From: CAG-791 sp963658695
Lineage (GTDB): Bacteria; Bacillota; Clostridia; Lachnospirales; Lachnospiraceae
Length of the DNA stretch: 51,682 nt
Reading direction: 5' to 3'
Assembly: GCA_963658695.1 (NCBI GenBank)
Contig: CAVKRN010000011.1
Coordinates: 1-51,682, forward strand
The first letter of the stretch is position 1. Every line of letters starts with the position of its first letter. Of this stretch, positions 17,329-25,941 are shown one piece after another. Below the pieces are notes generated by a model. That model did no database searches and was not told where the DNA came from. It was given only the letters and a program-made list of their open reading frames with translations. A program made the position numbers and the translations under genes.

Positions 17329-17544
17329 TCACTCAGCGGCTCTGACGACAAATTCCTTTCCATCCGCCGCTACAACATCACCATTTCGAAGCTTTTTGCC
17401 GCGGCGCGTATCGACTTCGCCATTTACCAATACGCTTCCTTCTTCAATCATGTACTTGGCTTCCACACCAGACTGTACAATTCCGGCAAGCTTTAGCGCC
17501 TGTCCAAGCTTGATAAATTCATCCCGAATCTTTACTTCCGTCAT
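17329..17544 (-). CDS. yaaA: S4-domain RNA-binding protein YaaA
   Basis: A 71-residue S4 RNA-binding domain protein, found between dnaN and recF in most Firmicutes. The S4 core is visible in IKLGQALKLAGIVQSGVEAK and GEVDTRRGKKLRNGD. The start at 17,544 follows AGAGG by 5 nt; the frame is open 19 codons further, but that part is not S4-like. In B. subtilis the protein is linked to large ribosomal subunit assembly. Confidence 0.9.
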   Translation of the reverse strand: MTEVKIRDEFIKLGQALKLAGIVQSGVEAKYMIEEGSVLVNGEVDTRRGKKLRNGDVVAADGKEFVVRAAE

Positions 17545-17602
17545 TGATGCCTCTTTCGCTAACAATGCAGCGCACTTATTTATTTGGCGCTGAATCGTCA
17601 CA

Positions 17603-18706
17603 TTAATCGATATTGATGAAATTCACAGGAAGAACCATGTAGCAATAGGATTTATCATCACGAATAAAAGCCGGTGCCCTCTGCGTCATCAGATAAATGT
17701 CAATTTCTTCATCATCCACTGCGCGTATGGCATCGATCATAAATTTGGGATTGAATCCTATATTCAGATCCTCTCCTTCTTTTTCGATGGAAATATTCTC
17801 ATCCATGCTGCCAAGTGCGGTTCGGATCTTCATTTGAACCATATCATCTGCAATCATCAGGATAATCGGTTTTTTGTCTTCTTCTTTGACAAGCAAAGTC
17901 GCACGTTCAAGACAGGAGAGCAGCTCCATTCGATTGATTCGGATGTGCGTTCGATAATCCACCGAAAGCATCTGATCAATTTTGAAGTATTCTCCCTCAA
18001 GAAGTCGTGAAACAACGATGGTCTCATCAAATTCAAAAAGAATATGCCGTTCTGTAAAGTAGATATGGACACTCTTTTCCATATCACCGGACAGTATTTT
18101 GCTGACATCCGATAGTGTCTTTCCTGGAATTACAACTTTTCGATCATCATAAGACTGTTTCAGTTCAACTGTTCTGGTAGAAATCCTGTGTCCATCCAGT
18201 GCTACGACACGGAGTCTGTTGTCTTTGATTTCAAACAGCTCTCCTGTCATTAGTTTATTACTTTCTGTAGTGGAAATTGAAAAAATAGTTTTAGCGATTA
18301 CATCACGTAATGTGAACTGAGACAATTCGATGCCATATTCACGATTGATTTCCGGAAGGTATGTGAATTCGGATCCATCTTTTCCCAGGATCGTGAACTT
18401 TGCTTTCCCACATATAATAGTGACCTTTTCTCCATCTGTTTGTAAAAATACGATACCGTCCGGTAATTTTCTGACGATATTAGAGAATATGTCTGCATTA
18501 ATGGCTATAATGCCATGCTCATCAATGACACCGGTTACCGTGTTTTCAATACCAAGGTCATTATCGTTGGCAATCAGTTTAATTTTCTCTGTAGATGCAT
18601 CAATAAGGATGCATTGGAGGATTGGCATCGTTGTTTTACTGGCTACCGCTCTTGAAACGATATTGACTGCGGATATCAACTGGTTTTTCTCAATTTGAAG
18701 TTTCAT
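17603..18706 (-). CDS. dnaN: DNA polymerase III sliding clamp (beta subunit)
   Basis: A 367-residue clamp with the three-domain beta-clamp layout. Typical segments are MKLQIEKNQLISAVNIVSRA at the N terminus, IISMSTTESNKLM-like second-domain sequence, and the C-terminal VLPVNFINID, where family members have an (M/L)P(V/M)R-type end. The ATG at 18,706 has AGGAC upstream. It is 58 bp ahead of yaaA. Confidence 0.95.
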   Translation of the reverse strand: MKLQIEKNQLISAVNIVSRAVASKTTMPILQCILIDASTEKIKLIANDNDLGIENTVTGVIDEHGIIAINADIFSNIVRKLPDGIVFLQTDGEKVTIICGKAKFTILGKDGSEFTYLPEINREYGIELSQFTLRDVIAKTIFSISTTESNKLMTGELFEIKDNRLRVVALDGHRISTRTVELKQSYDDRKVVIPGKTLSDVSKILSGDMEKSVHIYFTERHILFEFDETIVVSRLLEGEYFKIDQMLSVDYRTHIRINRMELLSCLERATLLVKEEDKKPIILMIADDMVQMKIRTALGSMDENISIEKEGEDLNIGFNPKFMIDAIRAVDDEEIDIYLMTQRAPAFIRDDKSYCYMVLPVNFINID

Positions 18707-18811
18707 ATGTTCTGTCCTGCCTGTCGACAAAGTGCCGGCCGCCTATATGTAAAGAATAATCGTAGTACATAATAAAGGTCGTTCAATAGTGAATAACCTT
18801 TTCGATTGTAA

Positions 18812-18873
18812 CAAAAAAGCCCTATTTTATCAATGAAACCGGGGCTGTCCGTACTGGTTATAGGCAGCCCCGG
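18812..18873 (-). promoter_or_regulatory. Hairpin plus T tract in the dnaA-dnaN spacer
   Basis: The 228-bp spacer contains CCGGGGCTG (18,839-18,847) and CAGCCCCGG (18,865-18,873), a perfect 9-bp stem. On the minus strand, 20 nt further on, AGGGC is followed by TTTTTT (18,812-18,819). That GGGCT could pair with AGCCC from the hairpin's 3' arm, giving a weaker alternative terminator. This suggests partial termination or attenuation between dnaA and dnaN; it is unproven. Confidence 0.4.
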
Positions 18874-18934
18874 GATGTGTGGAAAGCAAGTATTTTATAA
18901 ACATTGTCCGATAAATGAAGGTGTCGGTTAGTCC

Positions 18935-20299
18935 CTATTGAAGATTCAGCTTTTTCTTAATGATGGAGATATTTGTCTTTAATTCCTCATTATTCTCCAT
19001 TTCCTCTTTGACTTTATCCACACCGTGCATAACGGTAGAGTGATCCTTCTTGTTCAGGAGGTGAGCAATGGAATCCAAGGTTGCATCCGTATATTCACGG
19101 CACATGTACATGATCACCTGTCGCGGAATGACACATTCCGAGTTTTTCTTACGGGATGCGACCATGGAGAGCTTTACGCCGTAGTGTTCGCACACGATAT
19201 TGGCAATCATTTTCGGTGTAATGCTGTGCTCTGCATTCGGATAGATGATGTCTTTGAGCACATCCTGCGCCATTGTGAGATTGATCTCTACATTGTTAAG
19301 TTTGGAATACGCAATAATTTTATTAAATGCTCCCTCCAGTTCTCGAATATTGGATTTGATGTTCGTTGCGATGTATTCGAGAATCTGGTCTTCGATTACA
19401 AGGTGCTGTTCATCCGCATTTTTGCGGAGAATTGCCATTCTTGTTTCGTAGTCCGGAGCCTGAATATCTGCAATCAGACCCATTTCAAAGCGGGAACGGA
19501 AGCGTTCATCCAGCGTTTCCATTTCCTTCGGAGGACGGTCGGAGGAGAGAACGATTTGCTTTCCGGCGGCGTGCAGCTCGTTGAAGGTGTGGAAGAATTC
19601 CTCCTGTGTGGACTCTTTTCCTATGATGAACTGAATATCATCAATCAGTAGAACATCTACCGTGCGGTATTTATCACGAAGCCGCGTCATGGATTGTGCG
19701 TTACCGCTTCGGATGGATTCGATGACTTCATTTGTAAACTGTTCGCTGGTCACATAGAGGACTCGTACATCCGGATTCTGCTCGAGAATGTAATGACCAA
19801 TGGAATGCATCAGGTGGGTTTTGCCCAGTCCTGCGCCTCCGTATAAAAAGAGCGGATTGTAAACAGCTCCCGGGGATTCCGCAACTGCAACGCAGGCGGA
19901 TTGCGCAAAACGGTTGTTTGCTCCAACAACGAAGGTATCGAAACGATATCGCAGATTCAGATTTGCATCCTCTGCCTTTACGGCCAATGAATTCTTTTTC
20001 TGAAGCTGCTCCGTTTGTTCCTGCGTTTTCTCATCGTTTTTCAGTACGAACATAACCTGAATCGGATGATTGATATGCTCGGAGATGGAGGCCTGGATGG
20101 GTTCCAGGTATTTTTTCTCATAATAGGAGAGCATAAGTGGATTATCGCTTGGAATACAAACGCTCAGAACATCGTCGTTTATGCTTCCAAGCTCCAGATC
20201 CCGGATCCATGTATTATAGGAGACATCCGAAATTCGATAGATATCCCGAATATTCTCTTTAATTTCATTCCATCCAAGCTTCAATTCGTCGATGTTCAT
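18935..20299 (-). CDS. dnaA: Chromosomal replication initiator DnaA
   Basis: A 454-residue AAA+ initiator that binds DnaA boxes and melts oriC. The Walker A is GGAGLGKTHLM, the Walker B is VLLIDDIQFI, and the C-terminal DNA-binding helix-turn-helix ends in the signature NKKDHSTVMHGVDKV. The ATG at 20,299 follows AGGGG by about 9 nt. A plausible promoter lies at 20,314-20,341, and the DnaA boxes upstream imply autoregulation. Confidence 0.97.
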   Translation of the reverse strand: MNIDELKLGWNEIKENIRDIYRISDVSYNTWIRDLELGSINDDVLSVCIPSDNPLMLSYYEKKYLEPIQASISEHINHPIQVMFVLKNDEKTQEQTEQLQKKNSLAVKAEDANLNLRYRFDTFVVGANNRFAQSACVAVAESPGAVYNPLFLYGGAGLGKTHLMHSIGHYILEQNPDVRVLYVTSEQFTNEVIESIRSGNAQSMTRLRDKYRTVDVLLIDDIQFIIGKESTQEEFFHTFNELHAAGKQIVLSSDRPPKEMETLDERFRSRFEMGLIADIQAPDYETRMAILRKNADEQHLVIEDQILEYIATNIKSNIRELEGAFNKIIAYSKLNNVEINLTMAQDVLKDIIYPNAEHSITPKMIANIVCEHYGVKLSMVASRKKNSECVIPRQVIMYMCREYTDATLDSIAHLLNKKDHSTVMHGVDKVKEEMENNEELKTNISIIKKKLNLQ

Positions 20300-20313
20300 A
20301 ACTTATACCCCTA

Positions 20314-20341
20314 CTTATAGCATCCGTTGATGGTCCTGTAA
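20314..20341 (-). promoter_or_regulatory. Candidate dnaA promoter
   Basis: On the minus strand, TTACAG (20,341-20,336) and TATAAG (20,319-20,314) are spaced by 16 bp, giving a very short leader before the dnaA ATG. Confidence 0.45.
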
Positions 20342-20454
20342 TTCAAGCTGCAGCTGCGTTTTGGGAGTAGAATCCGTAGATCATTCACAAATAACCAATG
20401 TGTATATGTCGCGAAAATGTGAAAATCAAAACGCAGGGTGTTTCGTCGAATGTG

Positions 20455-20850
20455 TGTGGATATCAGAGTGGATAATGCTGAAAAACACTGTAAAATCAAC
20501 ACTTTTTCGAGATGCAGATGTTATCTTATACTACTTTTGGGGATCTTTCAAATTGTGGATAACTGGAAAAATCAGATGTAAAGAGATAAGTTATCACCAA
20601 AATTGTGGAAATGTGGATAACTTAGTGGATAAACCGATTTTTCCCTTGAAATGCTTTATTTTATTGGGTTTTTATTACGGCTATCCGCATGTATGCGCGT
20701 TAAACCACAGGGTTATCCACAATTTATCCACAAAATGTGGATAAAATTTCCGGAATTCACATTTTGTGGATGAATTGTGCACACCAAAATGTTGGTGAAA
20801 AATATTTCAAAAATCTATATCTGGTAGATGTAAAAAGCCTTGCAGTTGTA
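20455..20850. other. oriC: Origin of chromosome replication (oriC)
   Basis: The 814-bp dnaA-rpmH spacer has no real gene. Perfect DnaA boxes (TTATCCACA or its complement) lie at 20,554-20,562, 20,612-20,620, 20,713-20,721, 20,724-20,732 and 20,736-20,744. One-mismatch boxes lie at 20,455, 20,467, 20,624 and 20,765. The tightest group is the triplet 20,713-20,744, two boxes facing right and one left. Immediately beyond is the AT-rich stretch 20,790-20,850, with TATATCTGGTAGATG, a candidate unwinding element. A 127-codon open frame through here is spurious. Confidence 0.92.
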
Positions 20851-20931
20851 TGAAGATAAAAAGAGCAAATCAAATGTGCTTCAGAGTATGTGAGTGCGGC
20901 ATTTATCCTTGAAATACAACGTTTTTGGTAG

Positions 20932-20961
20932 TTGACACCCTAAGTTTTCCTACCATATAAT
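20932..20961 (+). promoter_or_regulatory. rpmH promoter
   Basis: A consensus -35 TTGACA (20,932-20,937) and consensus -10 TATAAT (20,956-20,961) with an 18-bp spacer. It predicts a leader of about 145 nt before rpmH, long for a ribosomal-protein mRNA, with several GTTCG/CGAAC-type short dyads. Confidence 0.88.
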
Positions 20962-21113
20962 ACTAGAGCTGTTCGTAAAACGATTCTGTTATTACAGAGC
21001 TGTATATCGAACGGATTGGATACCTGGGCAAGGGGTTCGTATCGGAATCTGCCGATTGGGTCAACATCGTTCGATGGGGTAGAATATTTCTGAATAAAGG
21101 AGGTGTAACTGAA

Positions 21114-21251
21114 ATGGCAAAAATGACACTTCAGCCGAAGAAGAAGCAGCGTGCCAGAGTTCACGGTTTCCGTGCAAGAATGGCAAGTGCTGGCGGACGT
21201 AAGGTTTTAGCAGCAAGAAGAGCAAAGGGAAGAAAGCAGTTAACTGTCTAA
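21114..21251 (+). CDS. rpmH: 50S ribosomal protein L34
   Basis: A 45-residue, highly basic protein of the large ribosomal subunit, with the diagnostic core HGFRARMASAGGRKVLAARR. The AAAGGAGG ribosome site ends 9 nt before the ATG. It is first in the rightward origin-side operon. A terminator follows, but rnpA starts only 38 nt beyond it, so some readthrough is expected. Confidence 0.97.
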   Translation: MAKMTLQPKKKQRARVHGFRARMASAGGRKVLAARRAKGRKQLTV

Positions 21252-21266
21252 GCTTTCAACTTTCAG

Positions 21267-21291
21267 GGGCCGCAGCAATGCGGCCCTTTTT
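21267..21291 (+). terminator. Intrinsic terminator between rpmH and rnpA
   Basis: GGGCCGC (21,267-21,273) pairs with GCGGCCC (21,280-21,286), 6-nt loop, then TTTTT. It is probably partial, lowering rnpA expression relative to rpmH. Confidence 0.82.
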
Positions 21292-21328
21292 GTTTCATCA
21301 TAAACACGGATGTAAAGCAAGGGGAATC

Positions 21329-21703
21329 GTGGAATCACTAAGGAAAAACGAAGATTTCAGGACATGCTATCGGGACGGAAAGTCCTATGCCAACAAATAT
21401 CTTGTTGTCTATGTCAGAGAAAATGGACTAGACAGAAACAGAGTCGGAATTTCTGTGAGTAAGAAGGTTGGGAACAGCGTTGTTCGGCATAGAATTAAAC
21501 GTTTGGTGCATGAAAGTTATCGGCTGCATGAAGGAGAATTCGATAGCGGTTCGGATATTGCAGTCGTTGGGCGCAGATCGGCAGATGGTGCCAGTTATAA
21601 AGAGATCGAAAGAGCGCTCCTTTTTCTTCTGAAAAAAGCCGGGATCTGTTGTTGTGATGGAGGATCCTATCATGGTGAAAAAATGCATGCTGGCAGCAAT
21701 TAA
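21329..21703 (+). CDS. rnpA: Ribonuclease P protein component
   Basis: A 124-residue basic protein that assists the RNase P RNA in tRNA 5' maturation. It starts at a GTG (21,329) preceded by AAGGGGA, giving the family-typical ESLRKNEDFRTCYRDGKS. The RNR-type motif NRVGISVSKKVGNSVVRHRIKR is the RNA-binding signature. It overlaps yidD by 32 bp. Confidence 0.95.
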   Translation: MESLRKNEDFRTCYRDGKSYANKYLVVYVRENGLDRNRVGISVSKKVGNSVVRHRIKRLVHESYRLHEGEFDSGSDIAVVGRRSADGASYKEIERALLFLLKKAGICCCDGGSYHGEKMHAGSN

Positions 21704-21884
21704 ATTTTATAGGAAGTATTTGTCCCCTCTTAAATCAACCAGGTGTCCTTATACACCGACCTGCTCCGAATACGGACTGCAGGCCATTGAGAAGTATGGG
21801 GCGCTGAAGGGCGGGCTGCTTACCCTATGGAGAATACTGCGATGCAATCCATTTTCCCATGGAGGATATGACCCGGTACCGTGA
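21672..21884 (+). CDS. yidD: Membrane protein insertion efficiency factor YidD
   Basis: A 70-residue protein with the family pattern KFYRKYLSPLK, CPYTPTCSEYGLQAIEKYG and RCNPFSHGGYDPVP. It acts with YidC at the membrane. The ATG at 21,672 has GGAGGAT 8 nt upstream, lying inside the 3' end of rnpA. Confidence 0.94.
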   Translation: MVKKCMLAAIKFYRKYLSPLKSTRCPYTPTCSEYGLQAIEKYGALKGGLLTLWRILRCNPFSHGGYDPVP

Positions 21885-22016
21885 GACAAACTACAGATCT
21901 TTAGCTGTATAAGTCAATGGTTACGGAAATACTGCAGAATATTACACGATTTTAATTCTGCTGATAACTGCTTACTTTATGCCGCCATGCGGCGCCACAC
22001 AAAGGAGAATTGTTCC

Positions 22017-23384
22017 ATGCTCTTAACGCAGGATACGACCTTTATTATCGGACCCATTGCTACCCTTCTGGGTTATCTTATGAATGGTATTTTCTGGGTT
22101 CTCGATAAAATCGGGATTCCAAGCATTGGCTTGTCTATCATTTTTTTCACAGTCATCATTTATATGGCATTGATGCCGCTGACCATCCGTCAGCAGAAGT
22201 TCTCAAAGCTCCAGCAGAAGATGCAGCCGGAGATTGCGAAGATTCAGGCAAAGTATAAGAATCGCAAGGATCAGGAGTCCGCAATGCGGATGAATGAAGA
22301 GGTACAGGCGGTATATAAGAAATACGGCGTTTCTCCGATGGGAAGCTGCGTGCAGCTTTTGATCCAGATGCCGATTCTGTTTGCATTGTATCGTGTTATT
22401 TATAAAATTCCGGCTTATGTTGGTCTGGTAAAGGATGCCTTTTTCCCGCTTGTCGCGAATTTAATGGCAGAATCCGGAGCGACGGAATATCTTCAGAGTA
22501 CATCTGCTGCAGCACAGTATGCCAATGAGTTTAAAGCGGATGACTTTGTAAATGGTGTTTCTACGGTTGTTCAGAATACGTATATCGATGTACTGAACCG
22601 TTTTTCTACGGGAGATTGGACGGCTCTTGGCGAGCATTTCACCAATCTGTCTTCTGATATCCAGACGACAGTTGCAAAGCTGGAGCAGTACAACAATTTC
22701 CTGGGTCTCAACATTGGAAACTCCCCCTGGTTTACATTAAAAAATGCGATTGCAGCCGGCTCTATTCTCGGAATCATCGCTGCTGTCATCGTTCCGCTTC
22801 TGGCTGCGGTTACACAGCTCATTAACGTGGCACTGATGCCGACACAGAGTGCGTCAACGGGAGATCCCCAGCAGGATCAGATGGCCTCTTCCATGAAGAC
22901 CATGAATTATACAATGCCGATTATTTCTGCATGGTTTTGCTTTACGCTTCCGGCAGGTATGGGACTCTACTGGATTTCCGGTTCGGTTATTCGCTCTTTG
23001 CAGCAGATTTTTATCAATCGAAGCGTTGATAAGATGGATATGGATGCGTTCCTGAAAAAGCAGGAAGAGAAGAACCGCAAAAAGGCAGAAAAGCGGGGAG
23101 ATAAGCCTACTGCATACGAAAGAATGATGGAGTATTCTCAGATGAATACGAAAAATGGTCAGCAGTCTCTTTCCGGAAATGAAACAGTTTCAAAGAGACA
23201 GACCCTTTCGCAGAAGGCTGGCTATCAGAATCGCAGTTCGAAGGGGGCATATGCAGATCCTGCAGACACTTCGGTGCGTCATTACAAAAAGGGCTCTCTT
23301 GCGGAGAAGGCCAATATGGTAGCGGAATATAATTCTGTGTCCAGAAATTCCACTTCCAGGAAAGAGGATAAGGAGGGGAAGTGA
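22017..23384 (+). CDS. yidC: Membrane protein insertase YidC/Oxa1 family
   Basis: A 455-residue insertase. An N-terminal membrane segment is followed by the conserved cytoplasmic hairpin region (LMPLTIRQQKFSKLQQKMQP), then GVSPMGSCVQLLIQMPIL. The long extracellular insert (about residues 150-235) before the last helices and the charged, Lys/Arg-rich tail are usual for clostridial forms. AAAGGAG precedes the ATG at 22,017. Its stop overlaps the next start by one base. Confidence 0.93.
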   Translation: MLLTQDTTFIIGPIATLLGYLMNGIFWVLDKIGIPSIGLSIIFFTVIIYMALMPLTIRQQKFSKLQQKMQPEIAKIQAKYKNRKDQESAMRMNEEVQAVYKKYGVSPMGSCVQLLIQMPILFALYRVIYKIPAYVGLVKDAFFPLVANLMAESGATEYLQSTSAAAQYANEFKADDFVNGVSTVVQNTYIDVLNRFSTGDWTALGEHFTNLSSDIQTTVAKLEQYNNFLGLNIGNSPWFTLKNAIAAGSILGIIAAVIVPLLAAVTQLINVALMPTQSASTGDPQQDQMASSMKTMNYTMPIISAWFCFTLPAGMGLYWISGSVIRSLQQIFINRSVDKMDMDAFLKKQEEKNRKKAEKRGDKPTAYERMMEYSQMNTKNGQQSLSGNETVSKRQTLSQKAGYQNRSSKGAYADPADTSVRHYKKGSLAEKANMVAEYNSVSRNSTSRKEDKEGK

Positions 23385-24262
23385 TGGAAAACGAGTATAT
23401 TGAAATTACAGAAAAAACATTGGACGACTGCATTACAGCGGCCTGCCGCAAATTTTCTGTGACCAGTGATAATCTGGATTATGAGGTTGTCGATGCAGGA
23501 AGCCTTGGTTTTATGGGCTTTAATGCACGCAATGCTGTGATTCGTGCCAAGGTTAAAGAAAATGAACATGGATCCTCGGCGGTTGGAGGGGATGTTCTTG
23601 GAAATGTTCATGAGGAAAAGACCCAGGAGGAGTATGAAGCGGATCGCAGAAATTCCTCAAAACGCTACGAGGGAAAAGGGCGTAGCTATGAGAAAAAGGA
23701 TTTCACAAGATCCTCATACAGTAGCTCCAAGGAGACTCATACATCCAAAAAGAATCCTCCTGTAAGATCCGAAGAACCCAAGGTAGTTTTTACGGAGGAT
23801 CAGATTGCTTCTTTCCAGGATAAGGCGGAGAATTTCCTGCAGGCTATGTTCGGAGCAATGGGAATGGAGGTTACCATTTCCTATTCCTTTGATCCGGAAG
23901 AAAATATTCTGAATGTTTGTTTTGATGGAGATGACATGGGGGTTCTCATCGGCAAGAGAGGACAGACCTTGGATTCCATACAGTATCTTGTATCTCTTGT
24001 TGTTAATAAAAATGTGGATGGATACGTTCACATCAAGGCAGATACCGAGGATTATCGCGCAAGACGGAAAAAGACATTGGAGAATCTTGCCAAGAACATT
24101 GCGTTTAAGGTGAAGAGGTCTCATCGGGCACAGGCGTTGGAGCCGATGAATCCCTATGAGAGACGAGTGATTCATTCTGCATTACAGTCGGACCGGTATG
24201 TTACAACGTACAGTGAGGGTGAAGATCCGTATCGCCGCGTCGTGATTGCGCCGAAGAGATAA
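23384..24262 (+). CDS. jag: Jag/KhpB RNA-binding protein (Jag-N, KH, R3H)
   Basis: A 292-residue protein. The Jag N-terminal domain (residues 1-50) includes LGFMGFNARNAVI. A Ser/Lys/Arg-rich linker follows (about 60-135), then a KH domain with GKRGQTLDSIQYL, then an R3H domain ending in EPMNPYERRVIHSALQ. KhpB acts with KhpA on small RNAs and cell-wall and division control in other Firmicutes. The ATG at 23,384 overlaps the yidC TGA (tgATG), with AAGGAGGGG upstream. Confidence 0.93.
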   Translation: MENEYIEITEKTLDDCITAACRKFSVTSDNLDYEVVDAGSLGFMGFNARNAVIRAKVKENEHGSSAVGGDVLGNVHEEKTQEEYEADRRNSSKRYEGKGRSYEKKDFTRSSYSSSKETHTSKKNPPVRSEEPKVVFTEDQIASFQDKAENFLQAMFGAMGMEVTISYSFDPEENILNVCFDGDDMGVLIGKRGQTLDSIQYLVSLVVNKNVDGYVHIKADTEDYRARRKKTLENLAKNIAFKVKRSHRAQALEPMNPYERRVIHSALQSDRYVTTYSEGEDPYRRVVIAPKR

Positions 24263-24317
24263 AGGTAAATTTATATGGCGAGAATGCCATATGTATGATG
24301 ATTGATTATTTCAGGAG

Positions 24318-24347
24318 GAGGTCTGCGTTTGTGCAGGCCTCTTTTTT
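24318..24347 (+). terminator. Terminator ending the rpmH-rnpA-yidD-yidC-jag unit
   Basis: GAGGTCTGC (24,318-24,326) pairs with GCAGGCCTC (24,333-24,341), one G-U, then TTTTTT. A smaller TATGGC/GCCATA hairpin precedes it at 24,275-24,292. Confidence 0.88.
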
Positions 24348-24460
24348 ACGTTATGATAGGACTTTGGAAATTAAAACATATGTAACTATTCAGCACCCGC
24401 ATCTATATTCTCCTTCGGAGAATATTAATGTGGTTGGACAGAGAGCAAGCTGGAGTAAAA

Positions 24461-25906
24461 ATGGCACTTACATTTGATCACGACCAAAAAGATACGATAG
24501 CTGCGATTGCGACAGGAACTTCGGAGGCCGGAATTGGTATTATTCGGGTGAGTGGTCCCGATGCAGAGAATATCATTTGTCGTTTATATCGAACAAAGAG
24601 TGGCAAGTGCAAGAAAACATGGCAGCCCAATACCATCCATTACGGAGTTATTGTTGATCCTCAGCAGGAAGAGGAAGTGATTGATGAGGTGCTTGTCTCC
24701 TGGATGAAAGCTCCTCACAGCTACACAACGGAGGATACGGCTGAAATTAATACCCATGGAGGCCGCTTTATTCTGAACCGTGTTCTGGATGCTGTTCTTT
24801 GCTGTGGAGCAAGACTTGCTGATCCCGGAGAATTTACAAAGAGAGCCTTTTTGGGTGGTCGAATGGATTTGTCAGAAGCCGGTGCTGTTATGGATTTGAT
24901 CCATGCGCAGAATGAGTTTGCCAGAAAGGTAAGCCTTCATCAGTTACAGGGGAGCGTTTCCGGAAAGATAAAGGAGCTGCGCGGAAAAATTCTGTATGAG
25001 ATTGCGTTCATTGAATCCGCACTGGATGATCCGGAAAATTATTCGCTAGAGGGGTATCCTTCCAGGCTTTCCAATATTTGCAATGAAATACATGAGGAAC
25101 TGAGATTGTTTCTTCAGCGATCGGACCAGGGGAGCGTTCTGAAGGATGGAATCCGTACGGTGATCATCGGGAAACCGAATGCCGGAAAATCTTCACTGAT
25201 GAATGCGATGGCAGGAGAGGAGCGCGCCATTGTTACGTCCATTGCAGGAACAACACGGGATACTTTGTGTGAAACCATTCGTTTGGGCGACATTTTGCTT
25301 CATGTAACAGATACGGCCGGAATTCGTGAAACCGAGGATGAGGTTGAGAAGATCGGAGTCGACAGAGCCAAAAAGGCATTGGAGGATGCACAACTGATCC
25401 TGTTCGTTTTGGATTCATCGGCCGGTATTTCCAAGGAAGATCTGGAAATTTCGAGCATAGTTCAGAAGGAAATTAATGATGGAAAATGTGGTATTGTAAT
25501 AACAAATAAATCAGACCTTCCTTCACATGTAGGAATGGAAGAAGCCCGGAATCTTCTGCAGGGAGACCGGGTTCGTGTGATGGAAGCCTCTCTTTTTCCG
25601 GGCAATCCGGAATCAAAGAATTCTGTACTGGAGAGATTAAAGGCTGTGATTGAGGAATTGTTTCAATTTGATATGGTTTTGAATTCCAATGAGCCTTTTG
25701 TCTCTGCTGCATTTCAGAAAAATTCCATTCGCGAGGCCATGCATTCCCTGGAGCTGGTACAGGATAGTATAGAAATGGGAATGAGTGAGGATTTTTTCTC
25801 AATTGATTTGCGGAATGCGTATTCGTCTCTTGGAAAAGTGATTGGTGAAGAAGTTGAGGATGATCTTGTGGAAGAGATTTTCAGCAGATTTTGTCTTGGA
25901 AAGTAG
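24461..25906 (+). CDS. mnmE: tRNA uridine-5-carboxymethylaminomethyl modification GTPase
   Basis: A 481-residue GTPase that, with MnmG, modifies wobble U34 in tRNA. It has the N-terminal folate-binding domain (TIAAIATGTSEAGIGIIRVSG, in pieces); the G1 motif GKPNAGKSSLMNA; a G2/G3 region with GTTRDT and DTAG; G4 NKSD; and the C-terminal FCLGK matching the CIGK end. The start follows GGAG by 7 nt. Confidence 0.95.
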   Translation: MALTFDHDQKDTIAAIATGTSEAGIGIIRVSGPDAENIICRLYRTKSGKCKKTWQPNTIHYGVIVDPQQEEEVIDEVLVSWMKAPHSYTTEDTAEINTHGGRFILNRVLDAVLCCGARLADPGEFTKRAFLGGRMDLSEAGAVMDLIHAQNEFARKVSLHQLQGSVSGKIKELRGKILYEIAFIESALDDPENYSLEGYPSRLSNICNEIHEELRLFLQRSDQGSVLKDGIRTVIIGKPNAGKSSLMNAMAGEERAIVTSIAGTTRDTLCETIRLGDILLHVTDTAGIRETEDEVEKIGVDRAKKALEDAQLILFVLDSSAGISKEDLEISSIVQKEINDGKCGIVITNKSDLPSHVGMEEARNLLQGDRVRVMEASLFPGNPESKNSVLERLKAVIEELFQFDMVLNSNEPFVSAAFQKNSIREAMHSLELVQDSIEMGMSEDFFSIDLRNAYSSLGKVIGEEVEDDLVEEIFSRFCLGK

Positions 25907-25941
25907 ATGTGGTTGGGCAGAGGAATACTATTTTGTGTGAA

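Noticed and set aside
20361..20744. A 127-codon open frame inside oriC
   Set aside because: It runs through the DnaA boxes, lacks a ribosome site and encodes no recognisable domain.
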